A stretch of DNA of 64,000 nucleotides, taken from NCBI RefSeq assembly GCF_001730365.1, contig NZ_MIKB01000012.1, positions 124,001 to 188,000 of the forward strand, given 5' to 3'. The position numbers were made by a program, and so were the translations under genes. Source of the DNA: Enterococcus quebecensis. GTDB lineage: Bacteria; Bacillota; Bacilli; Lactobacillales; Enterococcaceae. The notes under the pieces are model-generated. The model saw only the letters and a list, made by a program, of their open reading frames with translations. It was not told the origin of the DNA and ran no database searches. Shown in pieces: positions 35,035-43,907 of the stretch. The stretch's first letter is position 1, and every line of letters starts with the position of its first letter.

Positions 35035-37041
35035 GTGGAACATAATATTAATGTAAAGGCTATTTTATCAGCTGTAGATGCTGGTTTAAATGGCTCAATA
35101 ACCCAAATAACTGATAGTACCTCTAAATTAGAAACACAAATTAATCATTTATTTTCATCTGTTTCAGATCCTAGTTCAGTAAAAACAGCTTTTAATGATG
35201 TAAAAGACTCATTCAAAGAGTTAGAAACTACTCTAAGTAATTTCGGTTTGCCTTCTATTGAATCAATGTTTACAAATTTTAGCTCAGTGGCAACTAGCCA
35301 GTTGGGAAAAGCAGCAGAGGCGTTTAATGTATTGGGGAAAAAATCTCAGGGAATAGGTGGAACCGTTGCAGCCAGTTTTAGTAAAATGCAATCACCGTTT
35401 AAAGATTTACCTACAAAAATGTTAGATCCGTTTATTTCTTTAGACTCTAAAGTGACTGGTTTTACACAAAATTTATCCAAAACAGTGACAAGCTTAGCTC
35501 CTCAGATGGCATATGGAATGTTGTCCTTAGAAACAGGCGTGGGGAAAGCTATGGATAAAATGGGTTCAGGCGCGTTGAATGTATCTGGTTTCTTTGAATC
35601 TATTTCATTAGGAACGAAAAAAATGGCTGGAGAAGTACCATTAATTACAAAGGCATTTGGTGGGATTGGTCAAGGGATACAAAAATCTGCTGGAGTAGGT
35701 ACAACCGCTATGACGACCATGATTCAAGGCTTAACTTCTGTTTTTGGCATTGCTTTACAGGCATTGGGGCCCGCGGCAATTTTGGGTGTTGCTCTTGTTG
35801 GTTTGGGGTTAGTAAATAGTCAATTCGGCGATCAACTTGGAGGTATGATTAATACTGCCATTGAAAAAGGTCCTGAAGTAATCCGAGGTTTTATAGATGG
35901 AATCATTTCAAAATTACCAGATTTAATGACTTCAGGTGCACAATTGCTTGCTGGGTTTGCAGAAGCAATCGCTGTAAATCTACCTGTGATTATGCAAAGT
36001 GCAGTTGACCTGATTAAAGCGCTAGTTCAAGGAGTAATTGAAAGTTTACCAACCTTGATCCCAGCGGCGTTGATGTTGATTGAATCACTTGTTACGAGCC
36101 TATTATCTGCAGCACCCCAGCTGTTATTGACAGGATTAGATTTATTACTTGCTTTAGTTGATGGAATCTTAGCTAATAAAGATCAGATCATTGGTACTGT
36201 TACGAATATAATTGAAGCGTTTACTACGAATATTACGAATGAACTACCTAAAATCATTGATAAAGGGATTGAAATACTTGTAAAACTTGCTGAAGGAATT
36301 GCTTCTATGTTACCAACATTGATACCGGTAGCGTTACAAGCAATTACAACATTGGTTCGTACACTCTCGGAAAATCTACCAAAGCTATTAGATGCAGCAG
36401 TAGAGATTGTAGGAAAACTTTGTGAAGGATTACTTGCGAATTTACCACAAATTTTAGCAGCAGCTGTTGAATTGATTTTAGCTATAGTAAAAGGAATCGG
36501 TGAAAGTATACCAAAAGTCGTAGCTGCAGGAGCCAAAATCATGGTGAAACTTTTGGAAACATTGATAAAAGCCGTTCCGGATTTAAAAGAAGCTGGAAAG
36601 AATCTAATTCAAGGGCTAATAGATGGTATCGGGGGAATGGCTAAAGCGGCATTAGACGCAGTTTTGAACATTGGTAAAAGTATTGGTGATGCCTTCAAAG
36701 GTCTTTTCAAAATTCATTCACCATCTCGCTGGATGCGAGATGAAATCGGAGCAATGCTTCCAGCTGGTTTAGCTATTGGTATTGAAAGAAATGCCCACGT
36801 AGTCGACAAACCAATGGATGATTTAGCTTCTAAAGTCTTCTTACCAAGTTTAGATAGCCTTGATCAGCAGGTGGATAGTGTCCAAAAATTTTCGACTCAA
36901 TCTAGCAGTACACAAACACTGCAAGTTGAAAAACAACCTGCAACATTCAATATCAAACTGGGCAATCAACAATTCAAAGCCTTTGTTTCAGATATTTCAG
37001 AAGCAATGGGACAAGATTCTGCTATTAACTTAGCATTTTAG
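35035..37041 (+). CDS. Tape measure protein
   Basis: 668 aa. N-terminal helical, coiled-coil-like stretch (1-170), then long Gly/Ala/Leu-rich hydrophobic segments (about 200-560) with repeated GIxxxLPxLIxxAxxLI units, and a C-terminal IHSPSRWMRDEIGAMLPAGLAIGIE motif typical of phage tape measures. Sets tail length; at about 1.5 angstrom per residue it suggests a tube near 100 nm, short for a siphovirus. GTG 35035 sits 6 nt after GGAGG; GTG 35029 overlaps the Shine-Dalgarno. Confidence 0.88.
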   Translation: MEHNINVKAILSAVDAGLNGSITQITDSTSKLETQINHLFSSVSDPSSVKTAFNDVKDSFKELETTLSNFGLPSIESMFTNFSSVATSQLGKAAEAFNVLGKKSQGIGGTVAASFSKMQSPFKDLPTKMLDPFISLDSKVTGFTQNLSKTVTSLAPQMAYGMLSLETGVGKAMDKMGSGALNVSGFFESISLGTKKMAGEVPLITKAFGGIGQGIQKSAGVGTTAMTTMIQGLTSVFGIALQALGPAAILGVALVGLGLVNSQFGDQLGGMINTAIEKGPEVIRGFIDGIISKLPDLMTSGAQLLAGFAEAIAVNLPVIMQSAVDLIKALVQGVIESLPTLIPAALMLIESLVTSLLSAAPQLLLTGLDLLLALVDGILANKDQIIGTVTNIIEAFTTNITNELPKIIDKGIEILVKLAEGIASMLPTLIPVALQAITTLVRTLSENLPKLLDAAVEIVGKLCEGLLANLPQILAAAVELILAIVKGIGESIPKVVAAGAKIMVKLLETLIKAVPDLKEAGKNLIQGLIDGIGGMAKAALDAVLNIGKSIGDAFKGLFKIHSPSRWMRDEIGAMLPAGLAIGIERNAHVVDKPMDDLASKVFLPSLDSLDQQVDSVQKFSTQSSSTQTLQVEKQPATFNIKLGNQQFKAFVSDISEAMGQDSAINLAF

Positions 37042-37054
37042 AAGGAGGGGAAAA

Positions 37055-37822
37055 ATGTATTATTTTGAAGACACGACAAAAAAAGTCCACAAAGATGATT
37101 TGATCCTTCCTTCCTCAGCCATGATGTATGACGGAGTTTATCTAGAAAAAATGATTGACGGCTATCGTACATTAGCAATAACAGGCAGAGAAATGCTATC
37201 GCTTGATATCGAAACCCAAGAGACTCAAGTGGGAAGTATCAAACTAAATCAAAAATTACCATCTCGAACAATCAAAGTAACCTATCAACTGATTGGAAAA
37301 GACGCAAAAGACGTGCAGAAAAAATACCATCAATTGATGCGTTTGCTGTACAAAGAATCGGATGTCGAAATACGCTTTAAAGATGAGTTAGATTATCATT
37401 ATTACGGACAATATAAATCAACTGACGAAGTTCGGGGAGATACGAATAGCATCATTTCAAGTTTTGAAATTCTTTGTACCGATCCAAAAAAATATTCGGT
37501 TTTACTAAAAACAGATGGAGAGGTCACGACGTATCTACCCTATAAGACGATACCTGAAAAAATTGAAGTAACTATTGTAAAATTCGGCCCTTTAATGATA
37601 GTAAATGGCGAAAAAACAATTAAAATTACTAGCTATAATTTAAGTGCTGGCGATCGAATTATTTTTGATTTTTTAAAAGGGAAGGTCTATGTAAACGATA
37701 TTGATCAGACTTTCTTACTTGATTTAGAAAGTGATTTTGAGAATTTTACGATCAAAGAAGGACAAACAATCCGTTGTACCAATGGACAGATGATTATTTC
37801 TTATCGGGAGGTGCAGTTGTGA
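37055..37822 (+). CDS. Distal tail protein (Dit)
   Basis: 255 aa, siphovirus tail component family. The N-terminal half holds the ring-forming beta core (SLDIETQETQVGSIKLNQKLPSRTIKVTYQL, YKESDVEIRFKDELDYHYYGQ) followed by a small C-terminal galectin-like beta domain. It forms the hub joining tube, tail lysin and fibres. Start after GGAGGGG; its stop overlaps the next start (GTGA). Confidence 0.85.
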   Translation: MYYFEDTTKKVHKDDLILPSSAMMYDGVYLEKMIDGYRTLAITGREMLSLDIETQETQVGSIKLNQKLPSRTIKVTYQLIGKDAKDVQKKYHQLMRLLYKESDVEIRFKDELDYHYYGQYKSTDEVRGDTNSIISSFEILCTDPKKYSVLLKTDGEVTTYLPYKTIPEKIEVTIVKFGPLMIVNGEKTIKITSYNLSAGDRIIFDFLKGKVYVNDIDQTFLLDLESDFENFTIKEGQTIRCTNGQMIISYREVQL

Positions 37823-40623
37823 GCAAAAGTGTTTATTTCTTTGATGAACGTCAGCATTTAATTCGGATTGTTAAAGAAGATGAATTAGTAGAAGTGGTTC
37901 AAGAAAAAGAAATCACATCAAATAAAGCTGAGTTGATGAATGATACTTTAAATGTATCAACTGTTTATGACGAAGAGTTGAAAGTAGCAGCGTACATGGC
38001 TGTAAAAGAAAATTCAATGTCATATAGTCTATATAGAATTATTTTAGACAGTGACTCAGAGAACCTTTTATCCTTTACGGGTATTAGTTTTGCACCAGAT
38101 GAGCTAGATTCTTATGTGGTCAAAAATGTACAAGTGAAGAATGAATCAATCAAAAGTACATTGCAAAAATTATTAGCAGAAACAGAATGGCGTTTAGGAA
38201 AAGTCGACACTAATTTACCTTTAATCACAGAGGATTTCAGTTTTCTTTCTGTGAGGGATGCATTAAAAAATATCCAAGCACAGGGATGCGAAATTCTATT
38301 TAAATATAAAATCGACGGCATCGGTATTACAGAAAAATGGTTGGAAGTTTACCATGAAATTGGTGAACAGAGCAATCAACGTTTCACTTATGGTGAGAAA
38401 GCATTAAGTATTGTAAAAGAACAGGATCGTAACCAAGTGTATACAAGCTTGATTGGTCGTGGCCGTGGAGAAGATGTTGGCGATGGAAAAGGAAAACGTA
38501 TTGAGTTTACGAATGTAGAATGGAAAAAAACAAGTGGTAAACCTTTAAATAAACCCAAAGGACAAAACTGGCTGGAATTTCCTGAAATGACGAAGCAATA
38601 TGGTATCCCATTGAAAAATGGCGGCATGAGAAAACGAGAAAAAGTGATCGTATTTGATGAAGATGAAGAGCCAGAAACTTTATTAAAACACACATACGAT
38701 TCTCTTATCGAATATTCTCGACCGCTGACTCAATTCAAAACGGAGATTTTAGGTGGCGATACGATTGGCAATACAGTGACCATTCATAGACATGACCGTA
38801 ATTATCATTATAAAACACGAATTTTTAAAGTGAAAATCGATCGCCTTACTGGAAAAGTCGAAGCTGGTTTAGGAGATAATATTACGAGAAGTATCTCTAA
38901 AGCAGCATCGGATCTTAAAGGGAATGTGGATTCTTTAGAAGATAAAAAGATGACTTTTTATGATTCTGAGGAAATTTCTAAATGGCAAGATGATATTATT
39001 CGTGGAGCCAAAGGTGGTTCTATAAAACTGATGAATGGGATTGAAACAGGAAAGTCTGACAGTCGTGAGCCGTATCAACAAGTTTTTATGAATGGGAATT
39101 CATTAGATAACAGTAATCGTTTTTTAGTAATGAATGCTGACGGCATTGGGTTTGTGAAAGGTGATTTTACAAATAAACCGAAAACGGCTTGGACGATTGA
39201 CGGGAAATTTAATGCTGACTATATCAATACAGGTACTTTAAGAGCGATTGATATAAAAGGTGTAAATATTTACGGTTCTCAATTTGAATCAGACAGTAGT
39301 GGATTTAAAGTTCACATTGTAGATGGGAAAATTCGCTTTTTAAATTCTTCTACAGGCAAAGAAATTGGGGCTATTGCACCAGCTTTTACTAATGGAGTAC
39401 TGGATGGGTATACGATTATTCAAAAAACGGGCTATTCAATCAATTTAGCGACACAGTCAACAGATGCTAAAAATCATGTAAATGTTATTAGTATTCCATC
39501 CGATAGCACTGCGGATAACCCTAAGTTAAAAATTCATGGAAAAGTAGCTTTGAATGGTGAATTGAATATAAACGGCAAGCTGTTTCTTAATGGGAAAGAA
39601 ATCACAGGGAATGGTAATGGCAGTGGTGGAAATGGAGGGACTGGCGGTGGCTATCCTCCTGAAGTGACGAGTCAAGCTGACAAATTTGCTTGGGATTTAT
39701 GGAGCTTTCTTCTCTCTAATGGCTACAGCAAAGCTTCTGCCGCCGGGGTTTTAGGGAATGTACAGCAAGAAACAGGCGGCACGATGAATCCTGATACAGA
39801 TCAGATAGACGGTCCGGCGTATGGTTTAGTCCAATGGGATGGATCAAGTTATCCACTTGTAGGCAGTCCAACATGGGATGGTCGTGAGTATGTTAAACGC
39901 CTGATTGCGGCAGCTGGCATCAACAATGACTACAAGTCAACATTGGCTCAAGCTAAACTGATTGATTGGTGTATGTATAACGGTCAATGGATTGGGGCAG
40001 TTAATCCAACTAGTGTTAATGGATTTAAATCTATTTCAGAACCGGAAATAGCGGCTTACGCATTTGAAATGAATTTTGAAAGACCTAAAAATGCGCATCC
40101 CGAAAGACAAGGGTATGCTAAAGAATGGTATAACAAATTTAAAGAGCTAAAACCATCAACAGGGACAGGGAAACTTGGACTAGATCATTTAGAAACGTTA
40201 GTCGGTCGTTATTGGGGAAATGGTCAATGTTACGCTGTACCGGCAGAGTATTCTGGTTTTTTAGGTGGTTGCGGTTTAGGTGCACAAACAAGCTATCCAT
40301 TAAGTCATGTAATCGGAAATACAGAAGCAGCTGCAGATATTGGTAGTTCTTATGATTGGGTGGCAGTTGGTTGGAAAGTCATTTATCAACCTGAATATAA
40401 GGATTTACTGCCAGGAGCAATTATCAACTGGAAACGCGGTGGAAATATTGGCGGTTTTAATGTTGATTACACTTATGGACATACAGGAGTTATAAGAGGA
40501 CTAATAACCGGTGGTTTCCAAACGTATGAACAAAACATCGGTAAAGGTCAAATTATAGAGAAGTACGAACGTACTTGGGTAGGATCAAGCGAAATAAGCT
40601 CAATTATTATTCCACCCAAATAA
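37819..40623 (+). CDS. Tail-associated lysin (Tal) with lysozyme-like and CHAP domains
   Basis: 934 aa. The N-terminal ~380 residues are a prophage endopeptidase-tail (baseplate hub) domain; a central beta-rich part follows. A Gly/Asn-rich linker (about 594-612) leads to a phage_lysozyme2-type domain (about 617-775: AAGVLGNVQQETGG, YGLVQWDG, MNFERP) and a C-terminal CHAP domain (about 785-934) with Cys in GQCYAVPAEYS and His in YGHTGVI. It should cut both glycan and peptide bonds of peptidoglycan at the tail tip. GTG at 37819 follows GGAGGTG and overlaps the Dit stop. Confidence 0.87.
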   Translation: MSKSVYFFDERQHLIRIVKEDELVEVVQEKEITSNKAELMNDTLNVSTVYDEELKVAAYMAVKENSMSYSLYRIILDSDSENLLSFTGISFAPDELDSYVVKNVQVKNESIKSTLQKLLAETEWRLGKVDTNLPLITEDFSFLSVRDALKNIQAQGCEILFKYKIDGIGITEKWLEVYHEIGEQSNQRFTYGEKALSIVKEQDRNQVYTSLIGRGRGEDVGDGKGKRIEFTNVEWKKTSGKPLNKPKGQNWLEFPEMTKQYGIPLKNGGMRKREKVIVFDEDEEPETLLKHTYDSLIEYSRPLTQFKTEILGGDTIGNTVTIHRHDRNYHYKTRIFKVKIDRLTGKVEAGLGDNITRSISKAASDLKGNVDSLEDKKMTFYDSEEISKWQDDIIRGAKGGSIKLMNGIETGKSDSREPYQQVFMNGNSLDNSNRFLVMNADGIGFVKGDFTNKPKTAWTIDGKFNADYINTGTLRAIDIKGVNIYGSQFESDSSGFKVHIVDGKIRFLNSSTGKEIGAIAPAFTNGVLDGYTIIQKTGYSINLATQSTDAKNHVNVISIPSDSTADNPKLKIHGKVALNGELNINGKLFLNGKEITGNGNGSGGNGGTGGGYPPEVTSQADKFAWDLWSFLLSNGYSKASAAGVLGNVQQETGGTMNPDTDQIDGPAYGLVQWDGSSYPLVGSPTWDGREYVKRLIAAAGINNDYKSTLAQAKLIDWCMYNGQWIGAVNPTSVNGFKSISEPEIAAYAFEMNFERPKNAHPERQGYAKEWYNKFKELKPSTGTGKLGLDHLETLVGRYWGNGQCYAVPAEYSGFLGGCGLGAQTSYPLSHVIGNTEAAADIGSSYDWVAVGWKVIYQPEYKDLLPGAIINWKRGGNIGGFNVDYTYGHTGVIRGLITGGFQTYEQNIGKGQIIEKYERTWVGSSEISSIIIPPK

Positions 40624-40648
40624 TCAATTTATAGAAAGGAGTGAGTAA

Positions 40649-41524
40649 ATGTCAATTATTTATCCAATTTTTTTATCAACCACACAACCAAATGACAATA
40701 TTCCTTCAATCATGATTCGTCAATTTGATGAAGGAACACAAGTCTTGGATGTGACGGTAACAGAAAATGGAAAGCCAAAAGACATTTCAAATGTAACCCC
40801 ATTTTTCTGTGTTAAACAAGGACATCATGCTGGACTTGGCTTGTCTGAGCAAAAAGTCAGTAAAATCATTGATGCAAAAAAAGGGAAGTTTCAATATACG
40901 TTAACGAATTACGATATGCAAAATATTGGAGAAAATACTGCTTATTTCAGTTTTAGAGAACTTCAGGAGGATCTAAATTGGCGGCAACAATTTTCAACGA
41001 GAGATTTTGTTTATCAAGTGAAAGAAAGTATTTATGAGGACGGAATCAAAGATAGTAACTATATTTGGACTTTTGAAGAAATCTTGCGTTATTTCACTGA
41101 ATGGGTGAAGACCTCTCAGGAGATTTATGATGATTGGTATATAGAAGCACAGGAAGAATTACAGAGGATTATTAAAGAGTTTCAAGGATGGATTACAACA
41201 AATCAAGAACAATATGATCAATGGACTGCAGTTCAAAGATCAGCGTTTGATAAATGGTTTGCTGCAATCAAAGAAATTTTAAACGAAAATGCGGCTGGGA
41301 ATCTTTTGAGCTTGATCGAAGAATTAAAACAAGCGCACTTTACTTTAAAAAGTGGGGAAACCGGTATTCTTAGAACGATTCGTGATGATAAATTCAGTTT
41401 GAATCATCGCGTAACTAAATTAGGACAAGTTACTCATAAAAAAGAAGCTTCGGCTTTAGTCGTAGCTGAAATCGATAGTGAAAAACAAAATACTTTCTTC
41501 CTGAGAAAGGTAGGTTCAGTTTAA
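40649..41524 (+). CDS. Baseplate upper protein (BppU-like)
   Basis: 291 aa. The N-terminal ~140 residues (YPIFLSTTQPNDNIPSIMIRQFDEGTQVLDVTV, FSTRDFVYQVKESI) match the BppU/DUF2479 domain that docks on the baseplate. A long helical, coiled-coil stretch follows. It ends in RKVGSV, the same terminal peptide found in the next two proteins; these codons also supply the Shine-Dalgarno of the next gene. Start after AAAGGAGTGAG. Confidence 0.82.
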   Translation: MSIIYPIFLSTTQPNDNIPSIMIRQFDEGTQVLDVTVTENGKPKDISNVTPFFCVKQGHHAGLGLSEQKVSKIIDAKKGKFQYTLTNYDMQNIGENTAYFSFRELQEDLNWRQQFSTRDFVYQVKESIYEDGIKDSNYIWTFEEILRYFTEWVKTSQEIYDDWYIEAQEELQRIIKEFQGWITTNQEQYDQWTAVQRSAFDKWFAAIKEILNENAAGNLLSLIEELKQAHFTLKSGETGILRTIRDDKFSLNHRVTKLGQVTHKKEASALVVAEIDSEKQNTFFLRKVGSV

Positions 41525-41754
41525 TGACACATGAAGTAGAAATCAAAAAAGTAATGGAGACCGATAAATCTGGCGTTCAACGTCAAGTTTTTCCAGAAAC
41601 GCATGTCAGTGCCATCCTTGGTTTAGATAAAACTGGGGCAGTAGGAACTGGGGTGACATCAATCAATGGAAAAACAGGTGATATTACATTAACAGCGAAA
41701 GATTTTGGTGTACAAGGAACAGGAATAACAATAGATAAGGTGGGAACAGTATGA
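41524..41754 (+). CDS. Small fibre-linker protein 1
   Basis: 76 aa. Shares the N-terminal VFPETHVSAILGL segment with the two following proteins (YPKTH-AI/AV motif) and ends in DKVGTV. Middle SINGKTGDITLTAKDFGV is a phage fibre-type repeat. Start overlaps the preceding stop (TAATG) and the stop overlaps the next start (ATGA). Probably a connector in the receptor-binding fibre. Confidence 0.75.
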   Translation: MTHEVEIKKVMETDKSGVQRQVFPETHVSAILGLDKTGAVGTGVTSINGKTGDITLTAKDFGVQGTGITIDKVGTV

Positions 41755-42044
41755 CAGATATCGTTGAATTAAAAAGTGATGGCATTGTTGTTTATCCAAA
41801 AACACATGTAAATGCAGTAGAAGGATTAACAACAATCAAAGGTGAAAAAGGAGATACAGGTCCAGCCGGCCCACAGGGGGCAATTGGAGCAACAGGTGCA
41901 ACCGGCCCACAAGGACCAGCAGGAACAAATGCAACAACTACCGCTACAGCAACACAAACAGTCAACGGACTAATGAGTGCAGTAGATAAGAAAAAATTAG
42001 ATACATTACCAACAATAACTTTCAGTAAGGTGGGATCAGTATAA
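41751..42044 (+). CDS. Small collagen-like fibre protein 2
   Basis: 97 aa. N-terminal ELKSDGIVVYPKTHVNAVEGL, then about nine Gly-X-Y collagen-like triplets (about residues 28-58), then a TQTVNGLMSAVDKKKLDTL fibre motif and a KVGSV end. Collagen-like triplets make trimeric rods in phage fibres. Coupled on both sides by overlapping stop/start codons. Confidence 0.78.
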   Translation: MTDIVELKSDGIVVYPKTHVNAVEGLTTIKGEKGDTGPAGPQGAIGATGATGPQGPAGTNATTTATATQTVNGLMSAVDKKKLDTLPTITFSKVGSV

Positions 42045-42610
42045 TGGCAGATATTGTACAATTAGAAGAAAAAGGGAATTTACTTTATCCAAAGACACAT
42101 ACAAGTGCTATTGATAATTTTGATGAAGCAGTGGTGAAAAAGACCGGTAATGAAACCATTACTGGGATTAAGAATTTTAAAGATGGTTTGAAGGTAAATG
42201 GTCGTGATGTAGTTAATAAGACTTACTTTAAAGAAATTACAAATACTGATAGAACAGGTAATGCAGCTTCGTTTAGTAACTTTTATGGCTATATTTATAG
42301 AGTAGGCAATTTAGTTAAATTACAATTGAGAATTAATTTGACAAATAGTAACAATGAGGGACAAATGATTTACAAACTTCCTGAAGGCTATAAAATGATA
42401 GATGAACATGGAAAAAACTTCTATATTACACCATGCAGTTGCGTAATGTGGAATGCCGTTAGTCGTGCTAAACTTTGGGGACTTGTTGAATGGAATCATG
42501 GGGATAGTGGATTACGATTTTTTACAGGAGATGTAAAAACCGGAAATTCTTATGTCGAAGCGACTTGGATTACAAATGATCCATATCCAATTGATGATAA
42601 ATTCATATGA
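42044..42610 (+). CDS. Terminal fibre / receptor-binding protein 3
   Basis: 188 aa. It has the same N-terminal motif (LYPKTHTSAI), then a phage fibre repeat (GNETITGIKNFKDGLKVNGRDV) and a unique C-terminal domain of about 120 residues, likely the receptor-binding head. Unlike its upstream relatives it lacks the KVGSV end, marking the last module. No holin or endolysin follows. Confidence 0.75.
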   Translation: MADIVQLEEKGNLLYPKTHTSAIDNFDEAVVKKTGNETITGIKNFKDGLKVNGRDVVNKTYFKEITNTDRTGNAASFSNFYGYIYRVGNLVKLQLRINLTNSNNEGQMIYKLPEGYKMIDEHGKNFYITPCSCVMWNAVSRAKLWGLVEWNHGDSGLRFFTGDVKTGNSYVEATWITNDPYPIDDKFI

Positions 42611-42770
42611 TTGTTGAATGAAACCTGTATAAGACTTTTTAGAAATGCGAGTTGTATATTTTTGTAAGGATGTTATATAAGTTAATGACCATTTTCTCTG
42701 TTTAATGTTCTACGTTAACTGATATTAGATAAAAAAATTCAATAGTGCGAAGTAGTAGTATTTTTCAAAG

Positions 42771-42820
42771 AAAAAACAAGTCCTATTTTGATATTGTATC
42801 AAAATTCGGACTTGTTTTTT
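42771..42820. terminator. Terminator closing the tail cluster
   Basis: AAAAAACAAGTCC / GGACTTGTTTTTT with an inner ATTTTGATA / TATCAAAAT stem: a long, near-perfect hairpin flanked by A- and T-tracts, usable in both directions. The 160 nt before it hold nothing recognisable. Confidence 0.88.
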
Positions 42821-42863
42821 CTGAATAGAATCAGTATTCTATCTTCACTTTTTTTAATTATAA

Positions 42864-42937
42864 TACGCCAAGAGAGATTCGAACTCCCGACCGCTCGCTT
42901 AGAAGGCGAGTGCTCTATCCAGCTGAGCTATTGGCGC
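42864..42937 (-). tRNA. tRNA-Arg (anticodon TCT)
   Basis: Cloverleaf on the minus strand: acceptor GCGCCAA / TTGGCGT (G-T first pair), D-arm AGCTCAGCTGGATAGAGC, anticodon stem-loop CTCGC-CTTCTAA-GCGAG, T-arm with GTTCGAATC. CCA is not encoded. Decodes AGA. Its 3' end faces the phage tail cluster, the orientation expected for an integration site. Confidence 0.95.
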
Positions 42938-43058
42938 AAACTATTAACGCAACAAAATTTATTATAATGAACATAGAAAACAAAGTCAATCATAAATTAG
43001 AAATAACAACAAAGTTTTTTTAAAAACTGTTTTCCGCACCTGAAAATCTAAGTTTTTA

Positions 43059-43087
43059 TTGACTATTATTCCTTATTTTGGTATGAT
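43059..43087 (+). promoter_or_regulatory. Promoter of rplU-prp-rpmA
   Basis: TTGACT (43059-43064), 17-nt spacer, TATGAT (43082-43087); near-consensus housekeeping promoter. Confidence 0.75.
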
Positions 43088-43096
43088 ACTAATGTT

Positions 43097-43200
43097 GTAA
43101 TTGTGGACTCCACAGCTACAACCGCACAGAACAAGTTTTTAAGCATGACGTCATGTTATCACTTGGGATGGCGAGTCTAAGTCTAGAAGAAGGAGGTGCT
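43097..43200 (+). ncRNA. Ribosomal protein L21 leader
   Basis: About 100-nt structured leader between promoter and rplU: TGTAATTGTGGACTCCACAGCTACA forms a first hairpin, followed by ACCGCACAGAACAAG and a CATGACGTCATG palindrome. It fits the Firmicutes L21 leader, believed to mediate autoregulation by a ribosomal protein. Confidence 0.65.
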
Positions 43201-43207
43201 GTATAGC

Positions 43208-43516
43208 ATGTACGCAATTATCAAAACTGGTGGTAAACAAGTAAAAGTTGAGGTAGGTCAAGCAATTTACGTTGAAAAATTAGACGTAGAAGCTGGCGAA
43301 AAAGTTGTTTTTGACGAAGTTATCTTAGTGGGTGGCGAATCTACGAAAGTAGGTGCTCCAACTGTTAAAGGTGCAACTGTTGAAGGAACTGTAGAAAAAC
43401 ACGGCAAACAAAAGAAAGTCGTGACTTTTAAATACAAACCTAAAAAACACACTCACCGCAAACAAGGTCACCGTCAACCATATACAAAAGTTGTAATCAA
43501 CGCAATCAACGCATAA
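43208..43516 (+). CDS. rplU: 50S ribosomal protein L21
   Basis: 102 aa, full length. [18 protein letters not shown] at the N-terminus and [21 protein letters not shown] at the C-terminus are diagnostic. ATG at 43208 follows AGGAGGTG. First gene of the rplU-prp-rpmA operon. Confidence 0.98.
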   Translation: MYAIIKTGGKQVKVEVGQAIYVEKLDVEAGEKVVFDEVILVGGESTKVGAPTVKGATVEGTVEKHGKQKKVVTFKYKPKKHTHRKQGHRQPYTKVVINAINA

Positions 43517-43550
43517 TTCTTTTAAGTTGCATAGGAAAGAAGGCCTATCA

Positions 43551-43895
43551 ATGATTAAAAGTTCCTTTAAACGAAATGGCGCAGGTCAAATCGTTTCTTT
43601 TGAAGTCTCGGGGCATGCTGAAGCGGGTCCATATGGCAGTGATATCGTTTGTGCAGCAGTGTCTGCTTTGACGATTAGCACGGTCAATGGGATTGATGCG
43701 TTAGCTGGCTTTGAACCGATTGTAGAAACCAACGAAGATGAAGGTGGTTTCCTTTATGTTGAGATGATTTCTAAAGCCAATCAGGAACAAACCAACATTG
43801 CCCAAATTCTCTTGGAAAATCTTTTACTAGGTTTACAAGCAGTCGAGCAAGAAAATCTTGAATTTATTCAAGTCAAAACCATAAATGAAAAATAG
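43551..43895 (+). CDS. prp: Ribosomal-processing cysteine protease Prp
   Basis: 114 aa. Catalytic His in SGHAEAG (about residue 22) and Cys in DIVCAAVSAL (about 34) are present. It removes the N-terminal extension of L27, whose gene follows directly and carries the matching cleavage motif. ATG at 43551 after AAGAAGG. Confidence 0.95.
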   Translation: MIKSSFKRNGAGQIVSFEVSGHAEAGPYGSDIVCAAVSALTISTVNGIDALAGFEPIVETNEDEGGFLYVEMISKANQEQTNIAQILLENLLLGLQAVEQENLEFIQVKTINEK

Positions 43896-43907
43896 GAGGT
43901 GCAGACT

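Noticed and set aside
36183-36542. 119-codon minus-strand frame opposite the tape measure
   Set aside because: Product of repetitive tape-measure codons; no own start site.
41840-41930. Collagen-like GC-rich repeat considered as a CRISPR or tandem DNA repeat
   Set aside because: The periodicity is 9 nt from Gly-X-Y codons inside a gene; no spacers.
33537-42610. Contractile (R-type) tailocin or eCIS
   Set aside because: No sheath, baseplate spike or AAA+ ATPase gene; the tube protein, tape measure and Dit are siphovirus-like.
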